Positions 23,678-34,220 of a stretch of DNA of 64,000 bases are shown here, one piece after another (within the stretch, counting starts at the first letter, position 1; each line of letters starts with the position of its first letter). The translations under genes were made by a program, and so were the position numbers. The notes under the pieces were generated by a model, which did no database searches, was not told the origin of the DNA, and saw only the letters and a program-made list of their open reading frames with translations. The stretch lies in assembly GCA_903813345.2 (NCBI GenBank), contig CAIIXF020000005.1, positions 23,127,375 to 23,191,374 on the forward strand, in the 5' to 3' direction. Source of the DNA: Owenia fusiformis. Lineage: Eukaryota > Annelida > Polychaeta > Sabellida > Oweniidae.

Positions 23678-24488
23678 ACCAGAGACTCGCATTTAGACAG
23701 TGATTCCATATCATAAATATCATGTATAACACCTGTATGGAGCTCCATTAACCACTCATAGATATAATATGTTGATCCTCCCACAATATGCACACATGTC
23801 GCCGCAATTATTGAATGATTTGTTAACGGTAGTATGGAAATTAGCTTCCATGTTATAAATATAATTTCCCATAAGGCCACATAAGCCGATGAACAAGAAA
23901 TATTGTGATATGGCTTTGTGACTTATAAGTTAAAAACATTGGCTTGGAAGTCACATTCAAAACTGTGCATGAAAAGCCACTGTTTTTAATTTAAAGCTGA
24001 TTCCCGAATGCACGGTATATCTCAATTAGTCTTTACGTTCAGAGTGAACCATTTCTATTAAAAAAACGACAATTGGTTGAACATGTTTTAACACGCTTTT
24101 CAAAGTACATATGTAAGGCATTTGCATGATGCTGAGAGGATGCACAAATTCTATGTAAAGTCTGATGGTAATTTGATAATTCACTTGTTCTGGCCATACA
24201 TCTTTCATTCTTTAATGTTTAGAAATGAGCTTATATTGATTTGTTGGACATATTATTGAACTCGAAGATTTTACTTGTTTGTATAAAATTGATAATGAAA
24301 GTCTACATAGACTTGATCGTCAAAGAAACTTGGTATTTTGTGACTTTCTTTAGTTCTTTCGAAATATACTCCTAGAAAAGTTAAAGACCAGTCTTTTTCC
24401 TCATAGGTTTACATTTTAAACCCCATGTCTCTTTGAACTCTTATTTTCAAAGCCTGGAACGAATAAAAAAAATGATAATGTAAATGGA
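23678..24488. other. 3' flank / 3'UTR of Ig gene
   Basis: No further gene. A possible polyadenylation signal (AATAAA) lies at about 24463; a 3'UTR of up to 0.8 kb is therefore possible. Confidence 0.4.
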
Positions 24489-25131
24489 TATGTACCTTGA
24501 CTCTATTCTCTATATTACAGAAAATTTTCAATTCAATATCTCCGTTACAATATGTCAAAAATTGATGTCAAATTTGAGGAAAATTAAAAAAATGGCACAA
24601 CCCATGTAATCCAATGGGAAATGGTTGGGTTGCCAAAAGTCATATGAGAAAATATCCATCAATCAATTGCTCTCAAAAATGGAATGTAAATAGACAATTG
24701 AATTTTCTAACTTGTCTATAACAAAAATTTATTTGTTTCTCCAGGTTTTACAAAGTTATGGGTCTCAAAAGTCAAAACATTTCTCATAAAACCTCTCATT
24801 GAAATAACACAGAGGGTAAAAATGAGTTGTCAAAAATACGTTGACGCTCTCTATCGGTAATTCTCACAAAGTAAGCTTACAAAAAGCATGCACAAAGTAA
24901 AACAATTCAATTGTCTACTCAGAAATTATTTTTGATAAATGTTTTACCGAATACATATCCAAAAATCTGATTTGCCCCTAACCCACCATTCCCCATTTGT
25001 TTAACATGGGATCTGCCATTTTTGTTAAATTTCATGAAATTCATAAATTTTGACATTAATTTTGACCTATTGTAATGGAGATATAACATTGAATTTTGCA
25101 GACTTAATAGAGAATAGAATCAAGATACAGA
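24489..25131. mobile_element. Foldback element with ~140-bp inverted arms
   Basis: The left arm (from about 24489) and the right arm (ending about 25131) are imperfect reverse complements. Shared phrases include CTATTCTCTAT, ATATCTCC.TTACAATA and AATGGCA..ACCCATGT. A second inner pair carries AATTGTCTA/TAGACAATT. No coding frame. The class is not identified. Confidence 0.65.
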
Positions 25132-25447
25132 TTTATTTACTTTATCGGGGTTTCTTTTGTTCCACGCTTAGAAAATATTCGTTCAAACAAATATGGGGGT
25201 TAACATGTAAACCCGAGGAAAACCACTGGTCCTTAACTTTTTTGAGGAGTATATACAGGGTGTCTCAAAAAATGTACCCAAAAGTATATCAAGAGCACAG
25301 GTAAACCAATCAATATTTTCAGACATTTTTTGCATGGTCATGTTGCCAAAACATGAAAGTTTTCTCCCCAATACACCATTTTCATTTCAGTCTTGTCTTT
25401 TTGATGCTTTAACCCTTTACCTTTTACACCACATAATCGATGTAACC

Positions 25448-25651
25448 TCATATTTCGATGACAGCCTGTATCCTTACTGCTACATTGTTCATCACATTTG
25501 ATAATAATTCCAGTGGAATGTTTTGGATTTCTCTTTGGATGTTGCCCTTAAGTTGTTCTAGGTCTTTTTGCTTGGAATGAGCATTAAAACACACCTTGTT
25601 CAAATAGCCACAGAGAAAGATGTTTGAGGATGACGATGGCAGAACAAACAC
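25448..25651 (-). pseudogene. Transposase C terminus, left arm of palindromic element
   Basis: The minus frame encodes FLCGYLNKV, DLEQLKGNIQREIQNIPLE and VMNNVAVRIQAVIE. This matches the C-terminal pattern of Tc1/mariner-type transposases (FLWGYLK...LEELK..I..EI..IP...L..V...). The catalytic region is absent. Confidence 0.7.
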
Positions 25652-25889
25652 AGATAATCATGATCAGGTCAATTATCGGCAAATGATCCAGGAGTTACTT
25701 TCCAGAGTTAGGCAGGCTAGCCTGGAGACCAAATGATATCCAAATGAAAACACAGTGGTCTCAAATTGATACACACAACAAAAGCTACACTAGAAGCCCA
25801 ACCAATGCAGTTTCTTGAACCTCTGACCTCTCTGTATAAGGGGGGTATACATTGTGAGGGCCTCCCTATTCACCATATTTGACGGCCCA

Positions 25890-26060
25890 TACATTTTTCT
25901 CTGAGGCTATTTGAAGGACCATTTTTATGCTAAACCCAAGCTAAGAGACCTAGAACAACTTAAGACCAGCATCCAAACAGAAATCAAAACATTTCACCAA
26001 AAATATCAAATGTGATGAACAATGCAGTAGTAAGGATGCAGACTGTCATCGAAATATGAG
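25890..26060 (+). pseudogene. Transposase C terminus, right arm of palindromic element
   Basis: The plus frame reads FL-stop-GYLKDHFYAKPK then RDLEQLKTSIQTEIK; a TGA stands where Trp is usual, and the end is frame-damaged. It is the mirror of the segment on the left arm. Confidence 0.6.
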
Positions 26061-26398
26061 GTTACATTGAATATGTGGTGTAAAAGGTAACGGGTTAAAG
26101 TATCAAAAAGGCAAAAATGAATTAAAAACTATGTATAGGGGAAAAAACTTTCATCTTTTATCTACAAGTCCATGCAAAGAATGTCTGAAAATATTGATTG
26201 ATTTGTCTATGGTGTTGATATACTTTTGGGTACATTTTTTGAGACACCCTATATAAAGGTCTGTTACAGACCGGTAGAAAAAAGAAAATTTTGTCTGGAA
26301 GTATTGTTTGATCCCTAGCCACCTGGGCTCAACTGTATATGACTATTAAAAAGAATAGATCTATTCACAATATTTCACGATGACAACAATTTTCTTAC

Positions 26399-26581
26399 CT
26401 CCCGTGTTGAAGAGCTCTCATTTCTGGTACAGAAAACTCTACATCCGGGTTCTTTCCCATTGGAATATACAGGCCCTGATTTTTGAACACAATATTTTAG
26501 CTCCATTTGACATTTTTCTTTACGTAAATTTGCACAATCGATAAGAATATATGTACTTATGACACCTTGCAAAGCTTTATC
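26399..26581 (-). CDS. Possible orphan exon with partial Kazal-like domain
   Basis: On the minus strand a 61-codon open segment is bounded by an acceptor (GATATTCAG, 26582-26590) and a donor (GTAAGA, from 26398), phase 0 at both ends. It encodes STYILIDCANLRKEKC, MELKYCVQKSGP and then EPGCRVFC. The spacing TY-x4-C-x-x-L-x4-C...V..SGP matches the second half of a Kazal/follistatin-type inhibitor domain. The first half (three cysteines and the reactive loop) is not seen nearby, nor are other exons. It may be one exon of a gene spread over minus-strand sequence, or a relic. Confidence 0.35.
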
Positions 26582-29061
26582 CTGAATATCTTTCGAGACG
26601 TACTATAATCATGAAATTAATAATCGTGACATCGCTGATTTCATTCCCGGGAGCTGAAACCCGGGTCCCGGGGAACTCGATATGAAACATGAAGCTAGTT
26701 TTCGCGTATTTTTATCACAAATGTGTGTCAGTGTAATAAGGAAATGTACAAAAAGTTTGTTGTTCGCAAACATGTGGCACAATTCTGTTGTTTTCTGTAC
26801 TACTTGTTTGCAAAAATGTACATTTTCTTAAACATATGATACCAACACACCTTTGTGATTAAAATGTAGGAATCTGCCTGCAACCCTGAAATAAATTTAT
26901 GATGATTTGGTCAAGCATATTGAGTGCCGCTGTGACTGCAATATGGAGGGAAATTTGGGAATTTTCATTTTTGATTTTTTGATGGTGTCATTTTGTTAAG
27001 AAATGATTTATCTTTAAAATCATATGTAATACATGGCATGGTTTAACATATATCATATGAATCATTCATCTTTAAAAAAACTAGATTCTACATCGTCCTG
27101 GAATTTTAAACGGATTGAGTACTCGAACTTTCGTTTGATACCCAAAATCACCTCAAACGGACCACATCGCAGCTTATAATTACAAATAAAAAAGATATTC
27201 CCTAATCCGTCAAATTTTATTGAAAAATTTCATCTTTCAAATTCCAGTTGGCAAAGATATACAGGTAGATTATTCTTCAGTGTCCAAAGTTAATCAATAC
27301 GCCATCTATTTATTCAAAAGTAATTAAAAAACGAGCAGAGTCTAGTTATAAAGTACCAAAGGTACAAAATAGACTGTGTAAGTTATACAGTGCACGCGCG
27401 ATGCACAAAAGGCCGTATATAATGAAACTGCCTGAAACACATGCTCAATAAGTCATTTGTTGTGACCTTGAAATTAATTCTTCAGGGTACTCAAATTTAA
27501 CAATGTGATTTACTTTGTCTTTATCAAGAGGTTGAGGATATCATTCAAATGATCTCTGAGAGATTTTATTTGACACTTTAAGGTGTCCGACAAAGTATGT
27601 TTGTCCAAAAAATAAAATCACCCCGACTAGGGTCATATGGAAGCCAAGACGGTGGGGAAACAACGTCGTGTGTTGACATTTAATATATGAAACCACATAA
27701 GTTTAACCATTCAAATTGCAAATGAATTAGCAATTTGTACAAGTATATGCATGTATAAATAAAAAGGACCATTTCTAGCGTGTCAAATTGAAGAGTCTGT
27801 GGCCCTCAGTTACGCCGGAAAATTTATTTCCACAAACGCCTCGGTGATTAGGTCACATTTGTCGAATTTCTCCAATGTCTTGGATTCCCGCTTTTTTGAA
27901 TTGCCCGCTTGACGATCACACAGGAATCAAGTTTCATTGTGATTGGATTCTTGGATTTGATCTTTTCTACTGTATGCAATAAATTAACGACACCCGATGG
28001 TCCAACTGATGTCAAGACTGATGTCGTGTCTGTTTAGCATTTATGGACAGTTTGGATGACATCGGCAAACACATTTTACTTATTTCCTCGACCCTTAAAT
28101 TCTATCATGAATTTCAAAGCAAGACATTTATGTTAATTTACTCGAATGAGCTGTTTGCAGCTATGACAAATCTGCAGTTGTGTCACGACGACTGCAGCTG
28201 AATATTGCGTTAACTGCTACTGTACAGCCCTTGATAGAAATGTCTGGTCGAGATCATTTCTCATAATTTTACCCTCAAATCTGGATAAACTACCGTATTT
28301 TCAGCTATTCTGTATTGCCTTCATGTATTGTATTTACGTTTACGTTACGTTTAGTATATCGTTCGAGTGTTTCTACTAAATGTGCATTTTGAAACATGAT
28401 AGTCACATACTATTCCTCGTTGATAGGCTTGCAATATCTGCCAGACGTGTATCCATGAATGTATACAGTATTACCTATATAGAATATCAAAAGTACTGTC
28501 TCGTTCGTTTTATTAGATTTTTAGATTTAGAACGCAGTTGTCATAAAACATTCCTTTGGATATAATCATCATAAGATCATCGAGGTAAACAATAGCATTC
28601 TGTAGCATAATGTGGTGGATGTAGCATATTGCAATCGTTGTAAGTTAAACGTTTAAGCTAATACACATGTAAAGATTATCTCATGGTCATCCGTTGGATC
28701 AATCAACCAATCGATATCGGTGATACATCATCAGTCATTTTGACCTAAATATACGTATAATTCACAACGATAAGGTCCAAATAAACAACATATATTATAA
28801 CAACCTAAGACTCTTATTGACGAACTGTGTTATCTAGCAGATGTAAGTGTTATTATTTAAGTACTTGAAAGCATAGGATATACTATACAGGTTTTTATAG
28901 TAGCCTACATACAGTTGTCAAACAGATTGGCGATATATATTTGAGTTGAGGTCGTCAATATACTTCTCTCACGAGGTTTTCATTTATAACAGTGGATATT
29001 TACGAGCAGATTGATCAGCTGCAGAGTATATTAGTTGATTTTGACTTTGATTTTCAACACA
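26582..29061. other. Intergenic region upstream of NHL gene
   Basis: No gene recognised on either strand. Includes a short CCCGGG-rich patch (26645-26675) in otherwise AT-rich sequence. Any promoter of the NHL gene should lie in its last few hundred bases; no convincing core element is visible. Confidence 0.4.
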
Positions 29062-30087
29062 ATGTTCTTCCATGCAGCATCACTGTGTCGTGTTGTGTCG
29101 CGGATGACAATCAGAAATGTAGGAAGGGGTTTCAAAACCAGCCTAGGGATATACGGAAAAGCCAAACCCTCTCACAGTGCTGATTTCGTGGAAAGTTTTA
29201 AACCAACACTCGGATACGTAACGAGTATTGCTGTCACTGAACAAGGTCGAGTGGTTGCTGCAGAAAACAAGAAATTTCGTGACAGTATCGAAGTTAGGCA
29301 CGAGATAAGCCGGGTGAACGTATATGATGCGGAAAATGGCGAGGTAGTTGGAGAATGTGAGAGTGTAGATACTTACATCGATGACCCTAGTTCTCCAAGG
29401 CTCGTATACCCCACTTCGTACCATGATGTTGCAGTTTTCGAGAATGGAAACATCGCAGTGAAATGTAAGCTTTACCCAGAGGAAAGGGATTGGGCGGGTT
29501 GCGTCGGTATTTTCAACCCGGAAGGTAAATTCATCAAATTTCTTGGCGAACGTTGGGTGCTTAATCATGGCCTGGCGGTTAATAGCAAAAGTCAGATTTT
29601 GCTAGGGGTATGGGACGAAGAGGAGACCCCCTACCGAGTATGTGTGTATTCAGAGAGCGGGAAACTCAAACGGGAAATTGCAGACGACAGATTTGGACCA
29701 CAGATGTCGCTAGCTGTTAATGCCAATGATGACATCGTATTGGCCGATATGGATTCTGGACGACTTAACATATTCGACTCGGATGGTAAATATCTATTTG
29801 ACGTTAAAATACGAAGCCATACAGGCGATAAAGAAAACCAGTCAGACAGTATGGATTCACTATCTGTTTGCTGTGACGCACAAGGAAACATCTTCTGTGC
29901 TGATGAACGCTCCGGAAAAGTGCATATGATATCAGTTGATGGTCGAAGCCATAATATCATTGTTTCAGAACGCAGTCACAAGAAGGACGCTCTTGTTGCA
30001 CCAAAAGCAATCGCCGTTTATGATGGGGGCATACTAGTTGCAGAATCGGGTGTATCAAATTTGGTAAAAATGTTCAAGTACATGTAA
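29062..30087 (+). CDS. NHL-repeat beta-propeller protein (single exon, TRIM-NHL-like C-terminal domain only)
   Basis: A 341-codon intronless frame. The start chosen is the first ATG in the frame (29062, A at -3); a second ATG at 29104 would give 327 residues. After about 45 residues come repeated blades of the form 'hydrophobic - x-G - hydrophobic - A/V': GYVTSIAVTEQGRVVAAE, HDVAVFENGNIAVK, NHGLAVNSKSQILLGV, MSLAVNANDDIVLADMDSG, LSVCCDAQGNIFCADERSG and KAIAVYDGGILVAESG. They are linked by segments such as RLNIFDSDGKYLF. This fits a roughly six-bladed NHL propeller as in TRIM2/3/71-type proteins, which use it to bind RNA or protein. No RING, B-box or coiled coil is encoded in frame or just upstream. 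It could be a retrocopy of a TRIM-NHL C-terminal exon or an independent NHL protein. The weak N terminus (RNVGRGFKTSLG) has no recognised targeting signal. Confidence 0.85.
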   Translation: MFFHAASLCRVVSRMTIRNVGRGFKTSLGIYGKAKPSHSADFVESFKPTLGYVTSIAVTEQGRVVAAENKKFRDSIEVRHEISRVNVYDAENGEVVGECESVDTYIDDPSSPRLVYPTSYHDVAVFENGNIAVKCKLYPEERDWAGCVGIFNPEGKFIKFLGERWVLNHGLAVNSKSQILLGVWDEEETPYRVCVYSESGKLKREIADDRFGPQMSLAVNANDDIVLADMDSGRLNIFDSDGKYLFDVKIRSHTGDKENQSDSMDSLSVCCDAQGNIFCADERSGKVHMISVDGRSHNIIVSERSHKKDALVAPKAIAVYDGGILVAESGVSNLVKMFKYM

Positions 30088-31398
30088 TCAGAAATGACAT
30101 AGTTCGATACATATAGTCAGATGCATGACTTCACGATTTGTAAGCATACAGCATAAATGGTTTTGAGTTTTATAAGAATATACATATACGCACATACAGC
30201 ATGCGTTTAATAACGTTATTGATTTCAATAACGAATCATTTACATCTTGCAGTATATGTATTGGAAATAATTTTAATGCCAGCTTGAATAAAATATTTAA
30301 TCGATGCAGACAATCACAACATATATTAATTTGAACTAGATTGTATTATAAAGGGGGATTCCAATCAGAAGACAATGAATGATAATATCTTATATCAGAG
30401 CAATTGTCATACTTTTGTCACTTTATTAATATATGCACCCGAATAAATAAGTTAATATGGTACAATAATTAATTGAGGAGGAACTATTTTGTTGAACAAA
30501 TATCATGACATTGCCGAATAAGTTACCACCATGTAACATTTGTTGTTGGTTATACTATATTTATGTTTGATAAATCTTCACTGATAATTAACTTTAAGCA
30601 TTACCAGTAGTTATAGGCCATTTTATTAACGTGGTTAGGCGAATATACTCGTCATCAGACTTCAAATTAATAGTACAATAACGTCATTTCGAAGGGCAAT
30701 ATAGTGAAATATTGGACCGAGGGCCAGAGGCCCACTAATACCCCTTGAACATGCCCGGTAAGGTGATAATAATAACAATTTATACAGACATAATATTTGA
30801 ACAATCTCGCTTCTATTCGATTATTTTGTACTTTGTTATAAACTACGTGTTAAAAGATGGCAGCATTATAGTCAAGTATATTTGTATATTGCCAGAAGTG
30901 TAACTAATTATGGACACGAAATATCATAGGCAGGAGAGACTATTATTCCAGATATTAACCATGTAAGCCAAGTAGTAGCACAGTGTAAAAATGAAGTTAA
31001 ATAAATATGGAATAGATAAAGTAACATCTTAAATTAAGGTGAATCTGTAAATGCCCTAGTAACAAATGGGTCCGATGCTAAACCTATTCCTGGCACTGCT
31101 TTTGAACGAACAACAATCCATCTTTTGAATAATACTATACTTAACATACGAACGAATCAGCATTGTTTTATGAAAGATGGCAGGCAATAGCTTAATCTCA
31201 ACTTTGAGAGCATAAATAGATGGCAGACTTTTGGCAAAAAGTAAATAAAAATGGTCCCCATATAATTAATCATCGTATATCTTCCATTAGCAACGAATCG
31301 AATATGACACAATACACACTTGTTCGTTATGTAATATACAGGTGATTTTATTTTGCATCACAAAATATCATCAATGATGAGTAGAAAAATCTATATAT
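30088..31398. other. Convergent 3' ends of NHL and receptor genes
   Basis: Noncoding. AATAAA at 30287-30292 (+) is a likely polyadenylation signal for the NHL gene. TTTATT at 31347-31352 is AATAAA on the minus strand, 47 bases past the receptor stop codon. The two genes end facing each other with about 1.3 kb between stop codons. Confidence 0.55.
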
Positions 31399-33030
31399 TC
31401 AATAATCGTCAGCGACAGCGATACTTGGGCGACTAGATAATCTCTCTCTCATGTAATGACTGTTATTCGGATTATGGGGGTTTTTACCGTCCTTTGATTT
31501 AATGCATAACATTGTTTTTAACTTTCTTCTAAAATTGATATTACATAGTGGGTACAGTATTGGATTCAATGTACTATTGAGGTATCCTATCCAAGTGACT
31601 GTTGTCATGAGATCATCGCTTATACAGTTGAAGCAGAACGCTACAACCAGAAAACAGATGAAGTAAGGAAGGAAACAGATGGTGAACGCCCCCATTATAA
31701 CACCCAGTTGCCTCGCTGCCTTAATTTCACGTGTCAACGCAGAGCTTTGTTTCTTTTTCTTATTGCAATGTGTTCTAAGTCTCAACAATCTTGCTGCGTT
31801 CTGTTTCATACTTTTGGTTCGACTGATCTGTGGGGCGTGTTCAGATCGTCGGAAAAATTCTAAGAGAGATGCATCTGAATGTCGTTTTTGATTCAGTCTA
31901 TCTGGACCGTTTCTTGACTGTGACCTGTGAGCATTTGGTCTTTGTAAGCTGGATTGCCTAGCCCTGAACGTTCTTTCCTTGAAGGAAGAGCTTCTGCTGC
32001 AACGCGATTCTGATCTTCTTGAGGCGCCATTAGGCCTATTGATACTGTGATAGTTCCCCCTAGATGGAAGCAGCTTCCTTGACGTGTCGTGTTCGATTTC
32101 AGACACGCTCCACGGCTTGTGTTTTGGCGTCATGTGATCCTCGTCAGTTTCAGATGAATACACATAACGTTCAAGTTTTTCTGTGGTTGAATCCATGACA
32201 CACTCATCATAGACAAAATCAATTTGGATATGTATAGATGGTGTTGATTTATCAATTAATGTATATCCATTTTGAGATTTATTCCCTATTGACCGTAACT
32301 CCGTGTATTCGGCAACAACAGTTTTGCGAACTATTTCCTCGTCTGAGGTCACGTCAGTATAATCCCCGGGTACTCGGAGAAGATTATTAAACCTGGCACT
32401 GGCACTAGGGGGGTCTGAGGAGTCGTCCTCAAAAGTATCGGACACGTGAGAGTTTCTACGGGAATCTATTGAACATCCCTGAGATTTGGTATATTTGGCA
32501 CTTGTGGAAGCTCCCCCAACGTTCCTCTGCCCTATTTCAAACTTCGCTCTTTTCTTGATTTCCCAGAATATTTTTCCATATAAGACAAACATTATACCTA
32601 GAGGTACATAGAAATTAAATATCCCCGTGACGATTTTTAATAGTTTATTCTGGGCGTACTCAGTGTCACAAACATTACTAGGTACAGTGCGTACGCCATT
32701 ATTGTAAAAGTAGTGCCAACCTATGACTGGAATAAGCCACAGAGACGAGGCAAACCACACCAATGATATCATAATACATGCGCGTTTTTTCGTCCGTTGT
32801 CTCAGATATTTCAAAGGTGACGTCACGGACCAGTGTCTGTCGAGACTAAGGATGAATAAATTCAATATGGACGCCGTGCTTGCCGTATAGTCCACTCCAA
32901 TCCAGAACTGACAAACGAAGACCCCGAACAACCAATCCTTTGTGAATATATAGATGGCGCTGATAGGCATCACACATAGCCCAACAATAAGGTCACTAAC
33001 TGCTAGACTAACGATAAACATATTGCTCAC
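31399..33030 (-). CDS. Histamine H1 receptor-like GPCR, exon 2 (TM2-TM7)
   Basis: Residues 161-703. The exon starts after the acceptor TTGTTCTTTCAG (phase 0) and ends in a stop at 31399. TM2 has LAVSD (Asp173). TM3 has Cys200 and the amine-binding Asp207 in VDYTASTASI, close to H1 receptors. The TM3 end is DRH (224-226) rather than DRY. PLKYLRQRTKKRA and WLIPVIGWHYF are H1-like; ECL2 has Cys281. TM5 has KIVTGIFNFYVP, keeping Lys, Thr and Asn at the positions that matter for histamine-H1 ligands. ICL3 is about 275 residues and Ser/Arg-rich. TM6 reads CFLPYF, with Phe613 in place of the toggle Trp. TM7 has NSTLNPILYPLCN. A Gq-coupled histamine receptor is the likely role by family; another amine ligand is possible. 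Confidence 0.9.
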   Translation of the reverse strand: MSNMFIVSLAVSDLIVGLCVMPISAIYIFTKDWLFGVFVCQFWIGVDYTASTASILNLFILSLDRHWSVTSPLKYLRQRTKKRACIMISLVWFASSLWLIPVIGWHYFYNNGVRTVPSNVCDTEYAQNKLLKIVTGIFNFYVPLGIMFVLYGKIFWEIKKRAKFEIGQRNVGGASTSAKYTKSQGCSIDSRRNSHVSDTFEDDSSDPPSASARFNNLLRVPGDYTDVTSDEEIVRKTVVAEYTELRSIGNKSQNGYTLIDKSTPSIHIQIDFVYDECVMDSTTEKLERYVYSSETDEDHMTPKHKPWSVSEIEHDTSRKLLPSRGNYHSINRPNGASRRSESRCSRSSSFKERTFRARQSSLQRPNAHRSQSRNGPDRLNQKRHSDASLLEFFRRSEHAPQISRTKSMKQNAARLLRLRTHCNKKKKQSSALTREIKAARQLGVIMGAFTICFLPYFICFLVVAFCFNCISDDLMTTVTWIGYLNSTLNPILYPLCNINFRRKLKTMLCIKSKDGKNPHNPNNSHYMRERLSSRPSIAVADDY

Positions 33031-33800
33031 CTGAAAGAACAAATAAAAAACGTTATTAAAAAGTATTCTACAAATACTATCATTTATTTATCAATATTAA
33101 TATATACTATTTACACGAAAGGACACTAAAATAAAAACATTAATCAACTTTTTTCGCTTTTATGTTTTGAAGATGAACATCTCGTCTTGGGGATATCTTA
33201 TTGATATTACTTTCCATTATAAAAGAATTACAGAAGAACTTTGAAAATTTTCATATTTGTGACGATGTAAACAAACATTTTTTACGATCAAAAAGATAGA
33301 TGGTGTATCATATGAGTCAAATCTAGCGATACTCTTATGAGTTTTGCAACGTATATTTCAAGAGGTATCTAGCCAATTACCCTGAACTCTTGTAAATTAT
33401 TGTCCCAGCACCATTCTATTTGTAATTGTATTCACATTGAATTTGTTCCAGCACCACGCTACGACTTGCCTTCCTTCCCATTTTTTAATATATAATATAG
33501 AACCCTTCAATTGCTCCAAGACATTAAAAAGGGTATCATACAATATGTTCCTTGGAACGTGGTTAGCGAGGTCGGAACTAATGTCCGCAGTTGGGGAAGG
33601 CTAGGTGGCCTGAGGTTGGGTGATTCAAACCTTACGTGGGGTGAACAAGAAGGGGAATACCCAAGAGTTAAAGGAAGACCATATTTTCAATGGAATTTTT
33701 ACCACGTGTGTGACCACCAATGATGTTAAATGGGACGTTTAAACCTAGTATACCTTTAGGAATATGGAAATAAACAACGTGCTCCATTTGTAACTTCACT

Positions 33801-33944
33801 AATGCCTTGGTCACATTTGCTCCGAATTTCACTACGGCACCCGGCCGATTGAGTATTTTATTCAAAATTGAATACAATATTGAACAAAACACTCAATCGG
33901 CCGGGCACCGGGCGATGGTTTGGAGCAAATGTGACCCAGGCATT
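33801..33944 (+). mobile_element. 144-bp foldback MITE, copy A
   Basis: Ends AATGCCTTGGTCACATTTGC and the reverse complement GCAAATGTGACCCAGGCATT. The body is a palindrome around CCGGCCGATTGAGTATTTT, with the loop in the middle. GC-rich arms stand out from the AT-rich surroundings. Confidence 0.8.
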
Positions 33945-34080
33945 AGCTGTCGTCTATATCCCTTTAATAGATAACACAGGCTACAGTATAGGGGTAGGGT
34001 AGAGAGATACCAACCAGAAAGAGGTCGAATCATACAATAAAAAATGCTATAAGCCTTTGGACGATTCACACTGACTGGAT

Positions 34081-34220
34081 AATGCCTGGGTCACAATCCG
34101 ATCCATCGGCCGGCGCCCGGCCGATTGAGTGTTTTGTTCAACATAGTATTCCATTTTGAACAAAATACTCAATCGGCCGGGCGCCGTAGTGAAAATCGGA
34201 GCAAATGTGACCAAGGCATT
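34081..34220 (-). mobile_element. 140-bp foldback MITE, copy B (inverted relative to A)
   Basis: Same family as 33801-33944 but in opposite orientation: its right end (GCAAATGTGACCAAGGCATT) corresponds to the left end of copy A. The two are 136 bases apart. Confidence 0.8.

Larger units (their letters stand above)
25256..26251. mobile_element. Palindromic mariner derivative (two inverted 3' halves)
   Basis: Inverted termini YAGGGTGTCTCAAAAAATGT are flanked by TA dinucleotides. The homology continues inward for about 280 bases. On both arms it includes the same C-terminal part of a Tc1/mariner-type transposase, read outward on each arm. The element therefore consists of two copies of its own 3' end in opposite orientation. 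Confidence 0.75.

Noticed and set aside
29035-29061. NHL protein starting at 29035
   Set aside because: The codon there is TTG; the first ATG in frame is 29062.
33031-33042. Receptor exon 2 extended upstream to 33042 (MFFQ)
   Set aside because: These bases form the TTTCAG acceptor; joining exon 1 at 33030 gives the expected RLQT-VSN loop.
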